Origin: Sclerotiophoma versabilis
Taxonomy: Eukaryota; Ascomycota; Dothideomycetes; Pleosporales; Didymellaceae
Reading direction: 5' to 3'
Length of the DNA: 64,000 nt
Assembly: GCA_012274445.1 (NCBI GenBank)
Contig: JAAROD010000004.1
Coordinates: 1,798,001 to 1,862,000 of the forward strand
A program made the translations under genes and the position numbers. The notes beneath the pieces are model-generated. The model saw only the letters and a list, made by a program, of their open reading frames with translations. It was not told the DNA's origin and did not search any database. Shown in pieces: positions 23,248-33,963 of the stretch. Within the stretch, counting starts at the first letter, position 1. Each line of letters begins with the position of its first letter.

Positions 23248-24375
23248 TTAGAGACTACCTCCGACACTACCAAGTGGTCTAGTTGGGAACAACCCCTGGA
23301 ATGTTGCAGGAATGATAGCAGGCACTGCTGTTGCTACAGTGGTAGGTACTGCTGCTAGAGCCCTAGTTGGCACCGCGGTTACAACTTGCGCAACTACGGT
23401 AGATGGTACCACTGCTGGCACTTCTCTCAAAACACTGGTTGGAAGTACCACGGGGACTGATGTAGCTATTGGTGCCACCAGTGGTGTTGGGGTGACTGCT
23501 AGAGCTGGTGTGGGACTTGTGGTTGGTACAACTGCAGGCACCACAGCTCCCGCGTTCGGTACAAGACCTGCGGGGAAGTTTGCCAGAGGGCCCGTTAAGA
23601 GGCCTCCAAGCAGATTGGCAGGCACAATAGCTGTTGGCAGACCTGTTGGAACAAGAACACCAGATAAAAGTCCCCCAAGCGGATTCGCAGCAACTATGGC
23701 TGTTGGCAGACCTGTTGGAGCAAGAACACTAGATAAAAGTCCCCCAAGCGGATTCGCAGCAACTATGGCTGTTGGTAGACCTGCTAGGGCAAGAGGATCA
23801 GCCAGGAGGCTTCCAAGCGGACTCGGCGGAAAGCCTGCTGGCAGACCTGTTGGAGTGAGAACAGCTGATAAGAGGCTTCCAAGCGGATTCGCGGAAATGC
23901 CTGCTGGTAGACCCCCTGGAGTAAGACCGCCAGAGAGAAGGCTTCCGAGCGGATTCGCAGAACCAACTACAGTTGATAGACCTTTTTGGATTGCTGACAG
24001 AGCATTCACTAGGAGGTCTGCCAACGGATTTCCGGTTGTGATGGCCCCTAGTAGCTTTGTCGGGTCGATTCCTGCCACGCTTCCAGAGGAACCCCCTAGA
24101 ACACCGCCCAGTAGGTTACCCGGAAGTCCGTTGACTGGGCTTGATTGGAGCGACGTGGGAATGTTCAAGTTGTTCAGATAATCGAGCGCAAGTCGATTTG
24201 TGTATGGCGAGTCCGAGAGGTCTGACGCCGTTGGGTTGGATTGGTCATACTGAGCTATATGGATCAGTGATGTTGCTCGACGAGGGTGCCTATACATACC
24301 TTCTGGTGTTATTGGCAAAGCAGCAGTGATGGAGACAAGAGTAAGCGCAGACAGCGCGGCTGTGTTGGTTCTCAT
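23248..24375 (-). CDS. secreted Leu/Pro/Gly repeat protein
   Basis: Exons 24375-24300 and 24254-23248 (45-nt intron without stops); 360 aa. Splicing joins the signal peptide (MRTNTAALSALTLVSITAALP) to ITPEAQYDQSN. The middle, about residues 75-255, is made of imperfect 20-25-residue repeats on the pattern NPLGSLLS-x-LTPTGLPAG-x; the two best copies are near-identical 69-nt DNA units. The last third is Val/Ala/Pro/Thr-rich, low complexity (mucin-like, possibly O-glycosylated). No enzyme motif, no GPI signal and almost no cysteine are seen. I do not recognise the family. A cell-wall, surface-active or effector-like role is only inference. Repeat number is likely to vary between isolates. Confidence 0.75.
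   Translation of the reverse strand: MRTNTAALSALTLVSITAALPITPEGMYRHPRRATSLIHIAQYDQSNPTASDLSDSPYTNRLALDYLNNLNIPTSLQSSPVNGLPGNLLGGVLGGSSGSVAGIDPTKLLGAITTGNPLADLLVNALSAIQKGLSTVVGSANPLGSLLSGGLTPGGLPAGISANPLGSLLSAVLTPTGLPAGFPPSPLGSLLADPLALAGLPTAIVAANPLGGLLSSVLAPTGLPTAIVAANPLGGLLSGVLVPTGLPTAIVPANLLGGLLTGPLANFPAGLVPNAGAVVPAVVPTTSPTPALAVTPTPLVAPIATSVPVVLPTSVLREVPAVVPSTVVAQVVTAVPTRALAAVPTTVATAVPAIIPATFQGLFPTRPLGSVGGSL
23640..23777 (-). repeat. 69-nt tandem coding repeat (two near-identical copies)
   Basis: Units 23640-23708 and 23709-23777 differ at only a few bases and encode the 23-aa repeat ANPLGGLLSGVLVPTGLPTA-type. More diverged copies extend on both sides, from about 23590 to 24000. Confidence 0.8.
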
Positions 24376-24993
24376 GTTGTTCTGATTAGGGAAACAGTGG
24401 GGCGATATTGATTGATATAGTTTGTTGACTATGGACGGGGAGAAGGCATTTAATACTCAACATTTGTCAGATCTGTTGAGCGACGATAACATTAATGCTG
24501 CCAACAGGAATGTATGGACGATGGTTCGCGTAGGCATGTTGATGTGCGTATGGAATGTCGAAGGACTAGCGGAATGGATCATATTCGCGCACCCTACTGT
24601 ACGGAGACATTCCAGACCGCCATATGCCAAAGTTGAGGACATTAAGCTACATCTCCAAAAAGCCAGCTTTGCCAGAAAGCTGGATTTCTGCGTTACAAAC
24701 AAACCATTATTCCATTATAGAACAGATATATGCAGTAGGGGCTGCGTGTGCGGAATTATCCGATGTCGGGCGATACCATATGAACACGGTATGACCTTAC
24801 GTTCAGTATCTACCTGTACAGTTCCAACTTCGTAACTATGAAGACAATTCTGGCTTCAGGCCAAAGCGACGCGAAAGATATTTTGTGAGTAATTGAGTCT
24901 ATTGGAGTGAATGCCAGTGATCTCGATAATGCAATGGTGGAGCAAATTACTCCTGGATACCTGAACATAGCTAATTAGGCTCTTAATCTAGAA
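24376..24993. other. intergenic
   Basis: Promoter side of the repeat protein and 3' flank of the A-T-TE gene. A TATA-like TATATCAA on the minus strand near 24413-24420 lies about 40 nt upstream of the repeat-protein ATG. The plus-strand 137-aa ORF at 24422-24835 shows no domain. Confidence 0.4.
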
Positions 24994-27900
24994 TTAAAGA
25001 CCTCTTGCATTTAACGCTTCGTTCAATGCCCTTTGGAACACTTCAACATTCTCGAGTCTCAAAATAGTGAAGTGTGTTCCTTCAACGCGATGATACCTGA
25101 GAGGTCCCTGAGATTGCTCTACATCCACATCGCTCTGTGTGGCACCCGAAACATGATTTTTCCATTTTGCGAGCCAATCATGGCGCCATTCCTGATCCGT
25201 GCAGTTGTAATGCGGTAGCGGTGGCACCCAGAAGAGGTCGTATTTTGACACCGATCCGGTTGGTACGTAAGATCTGGTAATCTTCTGCATGTTTTCATTA
25301 ATGCGCTGCCAGGTCTCGACCTTGGGAACGCTGAGATCGAGGTTTTCGAGTGTTCCATCGGGGAAGCGAGCAAAGATTTCCTTTGTGAACATTTCATCCG
25401 GTACATCTTCCATCTCTCGTTCCCACGTCATGGCTGTTTCCAGGTCTAGAAGCTGGAAGAAGTGCAGCAAGTCGATAATGAAATTCCGCGCATTCGCGCG
25501 AACTTGAATGCGACTCAAGTCTGCAGGATTGTCAATACCGCCGCAGAACGCGACCTGTTCACCAGCTGCTTCAAGTCTTTTTCCAAGCTCAAATGCCAGC
25601 ATACCGCCAAAGCATAGGCCCAGCAGCAAGTACGGACCATTCGGCTGGTGCTTTTTGATCCCTATCATGTATGTCTCGAGCATCTCATCCAATGTCTCGA
25701 ACGACACCTCATTTTTGTGAAATCCGCGTACGCGCAAGGCATACACCGGACGATCCGGAATGTACTTCAAAAGAGTAAGCCAGGTCAAGAACTCGCCGCC
25801 ACCAGGGTGACACAAGATGATTGGAGCTTTTGAGCCGGTTGAAACCAGAGGAACGATCGGGTCGTACTCGGTTGTCGTTGTTCCCAGAGAGAGAAGCATA
25901 TTATCCATATCGGCAATCGTCCGGCAGGAAAGTAGTAATGACATGGAGATCGGTTCCTCACGCTCCAAGATACTCTCTAGCGAGGATTTGATACGGAGAT
26001 ATCCCAGGCTGTCGATGTTGAGGTCTGCCAGGGCTATATCTAGGTGTAGGTTCGACGCTGACAGTCCAGTCTCTTCACACAGGACAGTTGCTAGGACCTT
26101 TTGCAGAGGTGTGGTAAGTCCAACTCCCTGCTCAGCAATCGATTCTCGCAGACGTTCTGCAAGCTTGAACTCATCGAAATGGCCTGCGAGAAAGGACTTC
26201 TTCAGCTTCGCACGAGATAACTTGCCGATCGTGGATTTTGGCAACATGTGCTTTGGTAACGGAATAACCATGGCGGGCCGGGTACGACAGAAACGGATAG
26301 TAGCCTGGTTTATCTGAGCAATGGTGTCGCGAAGTTCGGGAGTATCCTCTGTGGAATCGTTCGTGGGGTTGAACAGTACAACGATGTCCTCGCTGTCCGT
26401 CTTAGAGTCCTCAATCCAGGCGGAAAACGATGCAGTAAAGCTCTTGTTCAAGCCTGGGATGTCTGCTGACTCGATAGCGTGTTCCAGTTCGAAGGATGAA
26501 TAGTTCTGGCCGTTTATAATAAGGACCTCTTTTGTACGACCGACGATGTTTAAGTTGCCCTCAGCGTCCAACATCCCAAGGTCGCCGGTGTCAAACCAAC
26601 CATCTGCCGTCATGCATGCGCTAGTTGCTGACTCGTTGTTGAAATAACGTTTGAAGATGAGCGGGCCCCTGATTTGGATCGCGCCTGGTTCGTTTCGCTT
26701 CACTTGCTTGCCACTCTCACCTACTAGCCGAAGCTCGTGATCCGGTAAGTGCTTGCCAGCGGACGCAAACAGGTACTTCTGCTCCATATCGTATGCTGGC
26801 GCATCGAGATTGTAGAACAATGCGGAGCAAGTCTGCCAGCTGATTAGTTCTACTTTTCTCAATGCATTTTAGAGCTTTCAAGTGAGTAGCTTACCTCGCT
26901 CAACCCGTAGCTTGCTTTGATGCTACATTTCGGCGCCCCATAATGTGTCAGTACCTTCTCAGCGGCTTCAAGCGTAGAAGTCTTGTTTGCTTCGCCTCCG
27001 CACATGATAACACGTAACTCGTCGAAACCCAGCTTCATTTGCTCCCTTTCGCAAGCATCCATCTCGTTGATCGCACGGACTGCGGCGGCAATGAAGAAAT
27101 TCGGTGCAAACGTATATGAGACCCGATGCTCACTGAGAGCTTTCCAGAAACGAACAGGGCTTTGCACGAAATCGATAGCCGGGATCATGACCTGGTTGGA
27201 TCCAGCGTAAAGAGCATGAAGGTGATTCTCACAAAGAGCGGCGCTGTGGTCAAAGCCTATCAATTGTACGTTAGCGAGGAGTTCCTGCAATCACTTCTCA
27301 CATCTGGTAATACTTACTAACCCAAGACATGAACGTCTTACTTGAGTCCATGCCATGGAACTTGCACTTCAACTTGCTAGAAGCGACTAGCTGAGAACCC
27401 GTGTACTCAATACCTTTGGCAAATCCGGTACTTCCACTGGTAAATAGTACCATGGCGAGTTCATGTTCTTTTCCGACCGCCTCAGTAATTGCTTCCATTG
27501 GGTCTTCTTTCACTTTGATGGTCGCAACGACTTCCACGGTTACGGTATTAAGAGAGCTATGCAACTTGAATGGCTTGGCCAGTTGCTTGTTTGTTAGGAC
27601 CGTAGGACTGTTGAAGAGCTTGATGACGTTGTTCAGCTCGCCGACGAGGTTGATCTCATTATTTGATAATGGAGACAGCATAGCGGGCACACCGCCTGCA
27701 ATAATAGTAGACCAGAACCATATCACATTGTCGCGATGCGTGTCGAAGTATAGAACTATGCATTGACTCGGTGTGACAGTCCCATGGGCTCGTAGTTTGG
27801 CTGCATTAGACTATTTAATTCTTGTTAGCAATTCGAATGGCCTTCAGCTCTCATGCTAGGAGTCTTACCCTTGCTTCTCCCAGGAGATCCGCATAGGTCA

Positions 27901-28087
27901 TGAAATCAGATTCTTGATCCCATCCTTGGTCCTTGAACCTGATACCGTTGCTTGGCCACAACCGCGCTGCACGCTGCAACAGTCCGAGCAGCGTCCTCGG
28001 GTCTTCATAACACTCCTTCTCTGCGCCTTGGGTATTCCGGAGGGTAGGCGCAGCAGAAGAATCAGAAAAACGGATTGATCGAAGCAT
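24994..28087 (-). CDS. NRPS-like enzyme, adenylation-thiolation-thioesterase (A-T-TE)
   Basis: Single-module synthetase, 970 aa; exons 28087-27869, 27810-27318, 27256-26895 and 26832-24994, all phases closing. Characterised fungal A-T-TE enzymes activate aryl 2-keto acids and dimerise them to quinones, furanones or butenolides (established for the architecture; the product here is unknown). A domain: A3 LFTSGSTGFAKG, A4-region WVSFDHSAA, A5 SYGLSETCSA, A7 WFDTGDLG, A8 NIVGRTKEVLIINGQNY, A10 PKSTIGKLSRAKL. T domain: NIDSLGYL with phosphopantetheine Ser633. TE: oxyanion HPGGG, nucleophile elbow GLCFGG with Cys765 in place of the usual Ser, a likely Asp in GGIDNPADL, and His in GTHFTIL. It is cytosolic. 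Its neighbours (reductase, MFS, carboxylesterase) suggest a biosynthetic cluster. The start is the first ATG in frame (28087); a TTG upstream was rejected. Confidence 0.93.
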
Positions 28088-29114
28088 CCTGACGCTGTAT
28101 TCTTGCGGTTTCGACAAAACTTCCTGATGTGAGACTTGTTTGGTAAATTGTGCAAGTCAATCGTATTTTAGTCCACATCATCAAGGCCTAAGAAACCCTT
28201 TCGGTCCCAAGTTATTGCCTGTTCCGGAACTTTTCTGCTGCATCCTATCCTGCATTACCCGTTAACTGCGCTCGTCAGTCTGAATAGGAAGTGCGACGTT
28301 GCACCTAAATCCCGAAAGCCCTCTCATTTGCTCCAAAAACAGAGAATTAAAGGATATGTAAGAATCTCAATGTTGCAATTGGATAGGATCGCCGATTGTT
28401 CGCGTAGCGTGTAGGTAAAACCTGAGATAGGAGTAAGCGCGGGTACCATACGCGTAGCCCGCCGACGGGAGCGGCAAGTGGGTCCCAGCACTAGGTACAA
28501 AGCGGATCCAACCGTAGCCGCAAGCATTCGCATTAGCCTTTTCGGATGACGAGCTATGTAACCACGAGTTTTGAGCTGCTCTGAACATATTGCGTCAATA
28601 GAATGCTACTGAAAACGTTTGATAGGCCGAACGCAGATGGGCAGTGTCGATTTTACGATCGTTGTCAAAACTGGTACTTCTCCTCTCCAAGGCATAACAT
28701 CGCTACCGCTCACCAGGAATGACAACGAGCGCGCGTTCTCAACGAAATCCAACAGCCAATGGCTGGGCGCGTATAGTTGACGAATAAGAGAAATGTACTC
28801 TAGACTGATTGTACTGTTACATCTGTGGCCGTCGATTCATTGGATATACGGGTCGCGGTATGCAGGTTATCTTGGCTTGGTATGTCTGTAGTTGACTGGG
28901 TGATTCGGTTTTGGAGAATTTAGACGATGCGCAAGCATAAATAACTGTGGTTGTCTATCCGTTTTCGGTATACGTGTCCTAGGGAGATGCTTAATATTGA
29001 GTGTCGAGCAAAACATGCTAATGCTGCTGTTTCGTCCCTCAGCGTTGACGTTTCCTTTCCATCATTAATACTCACACATCTCCTCTTTGTCCACGTGACA
29101 TATCAGCCTGCCTT
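28088..29114. promoter_or_regulatory. divergent intergenic region in the metabolite locus
   Basis: Between the divergent starts of the A-T-TE gene and the reductase, so a candidate shared control region. Small ORFs (28324-28588, minus) look non-coding. No transcription-factor palindrome was confidently recognised. Confidence 0.45.
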
Positions 29115-30263
29115 ATGATCAACTTCCAGAAGCCTCTCGATATCCTCATCTTCGGCACTGGAGGTGAGTAGTCATCCATACGATACTGGATGCCGATACT
29201 GATTCTTTACGATAGCTGTCGGTTCCACGCTGGGGTGGAGGTTGGCACAAAGTCCAGGCACTAGGCTCTCCGTTGTCTGTCGATCTAATTATGAAGCTGT
29301 CAAGCAACATGGAATTCAGATGAAAACCAAAATGTGGGGCAATGGAGTTCTCCGGCCTTTTCGGGTGGCCCGCTCGACACATGAGATATCCGACATGGAT
29401 TTCGACTACGTTGTCTGTGCCAACAAAGTTACTACCTCCGATAGTTTGTCATTTGCAAACGATCTGGCACATGTCGTATCCAGGAAGACGACACTTGTGT
29501 CCGCGCAAAATGGCGTCAGCGTCGAAGCACCTTTGCGCCAAGCTTTCCAAAACAACACAATCCTATCCGCTGTATGCTACATCAGCTGCCTACAGCCTTT
29601 CCCGGGTATCGTTGAGCAAGTCTCGAACATTCGATCACATGCCTTCCATATCGGCACGTATGATATGCCTGCGCACAACAGCTCGCTGGTGGAAGAGCAG
29701 AAGCTCAAGAGATTCGTAGCATTGGACGACAAATTCAAAGAGATCAAAGACGTGGGTGTTGAGCGCTGGACCAAGCAGATTTTCAATGGAGCCTGGAATC
29801 CTATGACCGCAATTTCCGGCCTTGAGACGCATGGATTACTTGCTTCGCCATATCTAGGGATGGTCAGCGAGCTTGCAAAGGAGATTTTCAATGTGGCAGT
29901 TAAAATGGGTATCTCTCTCCCTACAGATCTGCCACACAAGACAATCGAGTTAGCAAGGACCAACCCTTCTTTGGCACCGTCAATGTTGCAAGATGTTCGA
30001 AACAAGAGAATGATGGAGGTTGAGTCGCTTTGTGGTGAGTACTCTTTCACATAGCTTTTGAAACTGGAAGACTGACCATGATCTCAGGAAATGTGGTCAG
30101 GCATGCGGAACAGATCGATGTTCCGGTACCAACGGCCAGATTAGTCTACCACACCCTGCTGGAGATGAACAGGCGGATTCGCGAATCAACACAGCCGCTG
30201 TACGCTCAGAAAGAGCACCATTACAACCGCGAGACTGGTGTCCGACAGGCGTTGTACGCTTGA
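29115..30263 (+). CDS. 2-dehydropantoate 2-reductase-like (ApbA/PanE) oxidoreductase
   Basis: NADPH-dependent ketopantoate-reductase family. Exons 29115-29163, 29216-30034 and 30088-30263; 347 aa. The Rossmann entry motif IFGTGAVGS is split by the first intron. The N-terminal domain continues through DYVVCANKV and LVSAQNGV, and the C-terminal ApbA_C domain contains the conserved KQIFNGAWNPMTAISG (catalytic Lys and Asn) and the NPSLAPSMLQDV block typical of fungal members. Fungi carry several paralogues, and many sit in secondary-metabolite clusters where they reduce 2-keto acids, keto esters or imines rather than ketopantoate. Next to an A-T-TE enzyme expected to use 2-keto acids, a tailoring or precursor-reducing role is plausible (inference). 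Confidence 0.9.
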
Positions 30264-31675
30264 AACAGCTCTGGGCTACCGCCAGCTGGGACTTCCCTCC
30301 CTAGAGGAGCTTGATCAGCACATCTCGTTTTTTTAATCGGCTTTATAAGGCCCCAGGAACTCAATTCTTCCTACTAAGCGAAGAGTTGTACTCTCAAGTT
30401 TCTTTCTTTCCCAGTGAACCTGTTGTCAGAATTTGGCTAGAACGCTCCCACTGGATGGGTGCAAAAGCAGTGTAGAGCATAGGTAGATCCGTACCCACTA
30501 AGCCTAGCCATTCCTATGACCATTCAAAAGTTAATTCTTTGGCAAACTAGATTAGAGTTTTTTTTAGAAAGGCAACCTTAAAGACCAAATCATTAATGCC
30601 ATCAACGTGATTTTCTTTCAAAATACTAGTTCTTTCCTTGTTTAGCCGTTTCAAGGGTGGAGAAACACCCCTTCCAAGCTTTTGCAAACTTTGAGGCACG
30701 TATAGAGGCATGCAAGGAGCAAAGAACTTGTCCTGCAGACAACGATTCTCGCAGGCAAACAACTTGCGGGTCTTATGGCAGCTAATGAACAACATCACAT
30801 CGTCCACCCTACCCCTTCGACTCTGCTCAATGGATCATATATTGTTGAGAGACTAGTGTCACTTGTAGTCCTGCCGTTGTCGCTGATCCTAATGCGGCAT
30901 ACTAGTCTTAAACCAGAGTACCGGGGCCCGTCGTGGTTTGCCGCTCTGCCTTGGGAAGGATGATCGCACACAGCCCATCGCGTTGCTGCTAGCGGTAAAG
31001 GTCGCCCATTCCCTATCTCCCTACGGATCGCTAGCTGGCTAGCTGCCGGTTTCATGCATCACGATCCAATCCACACATGGAACGGACCGATTAACATGCG
31101 ATCCGATTGCACGCGTCACATGTGAACACATGGTGTTGTATTATCGCAGGCTAGCCACTGCTATGCGTAAACCACGATCCACCAGACATCTGTCCAATAA
31201 GAACACCGAGTAAGCGAGGAATGTTGGGCACTTCAACTCAGGTGTAGATACAAGCCCGCTTCTCTAGCCGCGTGCAGCCCTGTTCTGAGGTCGTACAACC
31301 TGACGAAAACAGAAAGAACGCCGTATACGTATGCGGCGACGGCCAAGGCCAGTAAGCTCTCAGCACGTTTTCTGGCTCCCGTTACTGGTAATGCACGTCT
31401 TCATTAGCTTCCGTTTGCACTACGGTTGAAGTAGGTTTTGTCCTATCATAGCGAGGAGTATGCAACCACTACAGCGCTACGTTTACGACTTGTCTCTTCA
31501 GATGACTCTCGGCCCTAGTCGGTCATGGAGCGAGACATGCATGCGAATTCCCTTCATATCGAAAGTTGATTAAGGATAGCTCCTATCTCTGGTGTGCAGT
31601 GCCAACACTATTTTCTGGGTCTTGAACAGCTTCTCTTGTAGACTCAGCATACACTCTCACCAAAACTCTGACAGT
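30264..31675. other. intergenic, no supported gene
   Basis: 1.4 kb between the reductase and the MFS gene. A minus-strand 86-aa ORF (30547-30807) with many Lys and Leu residues was looked at but has no recognisable family. Confidence 0.4.
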
Positions 31676-33438
31676 ATGGCCAGGGCTGGATCGGAGGCGA
31701 CGATGCCACATGATGCTAAACCTGGAGACATTAAAAATTCCATCTATGTAAATTTCCATCCCTGACTTATTGACCCATGGGCTTACCATCAGCAGTCTCT
31801 GAACGACCCTGACTCTCGAGCATCAAATGATTCCTTCCATAAAGGGTTGATTAGAAAGCAAGATCTCCGCATTCTCCCGTTGTCAGCTTTATGCTACTTC
31901 ATCCTTAACATCGACCGATCCAATGTAGGCAATGCAAAAACTATGAACGCAGACACGCAAAACGATCTTCTTTCCGAGACCAGTATGAGCGAAAAAGGCT
32001 ACATTGTGTCCCTCATGGTGTTTTTTATCATCTATGCGTAGGCTATGTGCACACTATTCCACAATATGGTCAGCTTACTTGTCCCCAGGCTTGCAGAGGT
32101 ACCATCGAACTATCTATTGAAGAAATTTGCGCCATCAACTTGGATCGCTTTCTTGATGTTTTCATGGGGTGCAATTACTATAGGCATTTCCGGCGTACGT
32201 TCTTTCGGCTCTGTCGTTGCAACCCGGTTCCTACTGGGACTCTTCGAGGCAGGCGAGTAATCCTACAATCACAGACGGGACAGATGCTGACTACTGTTAC
32301 TTCAGGCTTATTTCCTGGGATCATATACCATCTGAGTAAGTTGCGATAAGACTTTGGCTAGACCGCAATACTCACTCATTCGCAGCATTTTGGTATCGAG
32401 CGGAAGAGCGGAGCCTTCGTATAGCCTTGGTCCTTGCCAGTGCAACACTTGCCGGTGCTTTCGGGGGAGCCATAGCATTTGGCGTTGGCCACTTGAACGG
32501 AGCTAACGGACTCGCGGGATGGCGCTGGCTCTTCATAATTGAGGGCGTGCCGACCTGTCTAGCGTCCGTTTTGATATACTTCTGCCTTCCAAATTATCCA
32601 GAGACCGCGCACTGGCTCACCAGTGAAGAGAAGGAACTAGCAAGCATTCGCCTTGAAGGCTCGCAAAGCGGCACCAAAATGACTTGGAAAGACTTCAAAG
32701 ATGTGTGCGTCGAATGGCGATTGTACGCCCATTACGCGATATACTTCGCCATTTGCTGCCCTTTCAGCTCATTGGCTTTCTTCACACCTACCATCACGGC
32801 TGGTCTTGGTTTCAAGGGCCTTCAGTCCCAGCTGATGACAGTACCGCCTTATGCTGTTGCATATGTGGTCATGGTTCTCGTCTCGTGGTCCGCAGATCAC
32901 TTCAATGCGTAAGTGACATCATCAAGTCTTTTCACAATTACTGACGGATCACGCAGCCGTGCTGTACACTCCGCTGGATTGGCCCTGATAGGCGCTTGCG
33001 GCTTTCTTGGGTCTGCAATCTTACCCCCGGATGCATACAAGGTAGGTTGGGCTTAGACATCCTTACCACTACCATTCGTCAATAGAATGCTAATAGCTCT
33101 GATTGTAGGCCCGCTATGGATGTCTCATCGTAGCCACAACCGGAGCGTTTTCTTGTATCCCACCCCTACTAGGATGGCTCTCGGCAAATTTACATCATAC
33201 CGCCCATGTGGGAATCGCCATTGCATTGAACATCTCCTGGGGTACGCCTGGACAAATTACTGGTGTGTGGATCTACAAAAAATCAGAGAAGCAGCAGGGT
33301 TATCCCACAGGACACTGGGTCAATGCTGGCTTATTGTTTTTTGTGGTAGTAGCGTGCCTGGGCTTGAGATCTTACTACAAGATTCTTAACAAAAAGATCT
33401 TGCGCCAGAGCACCCTGGGAAGGGTTTTTCATTACTGA
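31676..33438 (+). CDS. MFS transporter, Dal5/allantoate permease-type (ACS family)
   Basis: Twelve-helix plasma-membrane transporter of the anion:cation symporter family, 482 aa. Exons 31676-31747, 31793-32037, 32089-32252, 32306-32335, 32386-32908, 32957-33041 and 33109-33438; phases close. The third intron (32253-32305) begins GC rather than GT: only the GC donor gives the family sequence FEAGLFPGIIYHL, while the GT at 32257 shifts the frame. Exon 4 is a 30-nt micro-exon. Landmarks are LNIDRSNVGNAK in TM1, FEVPSN-like AEVPSNYLLKKF, RFLLGLFEAG, FWYRAEERSLRIA and GWRWLFIIEGVPT. These proteins import small organic anions (allantoate, nicotinate, pantothenate and similar). It may serve the neighbouring biosynthetic genes. 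The start lies in a predicted first exon joined over a 45-nt intron. Confidence 0.88.
32253..32305 (+). other. non-canonical GC-AG intron
   Basis: Intron 3 of the MFS transporter. Donor GCAG|GCGAGT, branch-like CTGAC, acceptor TTCAG. The GC donor is required to keep phase and to give the family sequence GLFEAGLFPG. Confidence 0.75.
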
Positions 33439-33963
33439 GCATTCAAAACACTAAGGCCAAATTATTTGCCACAGTTGGACTAGGGAGGAAGGTACTCTAA
33501 ATGGTAATAGATAAAAGAAAGGATCAGGAAAGCACCTAGTATTGGCGTGAGCGTTATTCAGTCCATTCGTCTATCCTACCTTCGCTTGTCAGCATGACTT
33601 AGTGTCTGCTTGACAGCACTACACTTCGAATATGTTGCGGCCAAAACAGGGCAAAAGTTTACCTACCTTCTTACCCTGGATTCTGACCTACAGATAGGCA
33701 TATCTCCGCTGCGACAGAATGTCAATATCGTGGAAGCTAGGACATAAAAAGGGCCGGAAACAGCCTATAAGTCAACGCGGGTGCTGGAAGGAAACAGCGC
33801 ACAATCTATGCACATGCAAAACAAATTCAGTAGCTGTCAGGGATTTGAATTCATATCTTATCAACTCCATGTACTGTGGCTTACAGTAGGTCTCTGTCGT
33901 GCTGAGTTACTTCGTGCAAAGGGCCAGAAATACGCCAAAACAAAAGTCCTTCTATCAGATATA
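33439..33963. other. intergenic (convergent 3' ends)
   Basis: Between the MFS stop and the carboxylesterase stop. No gene recognised. Confidence 0.5.

Noticed and set aside
23312..24181. 289-aa plus-strand ORF antisense to the secreted repeat protein
   Set aside because: It is the mirror of the repeat DNA; the minus strand has a signal peptide, a valid intron and family-like repeats, while this ORF has none.
30547..30807. 86-aa Lys/Leu-rich minus-strand ORF between reductase and MFS genes
   Set aside because: No recognisable family or start context; possibly a relic, not enough to annotate.
32253..32260. GT donor at 32257 for MFS intron 3
   Set aside because: It shifts the frame and destroys the conserved LFPGIIYHL sequence; the GC donor at 32253 keeps it.
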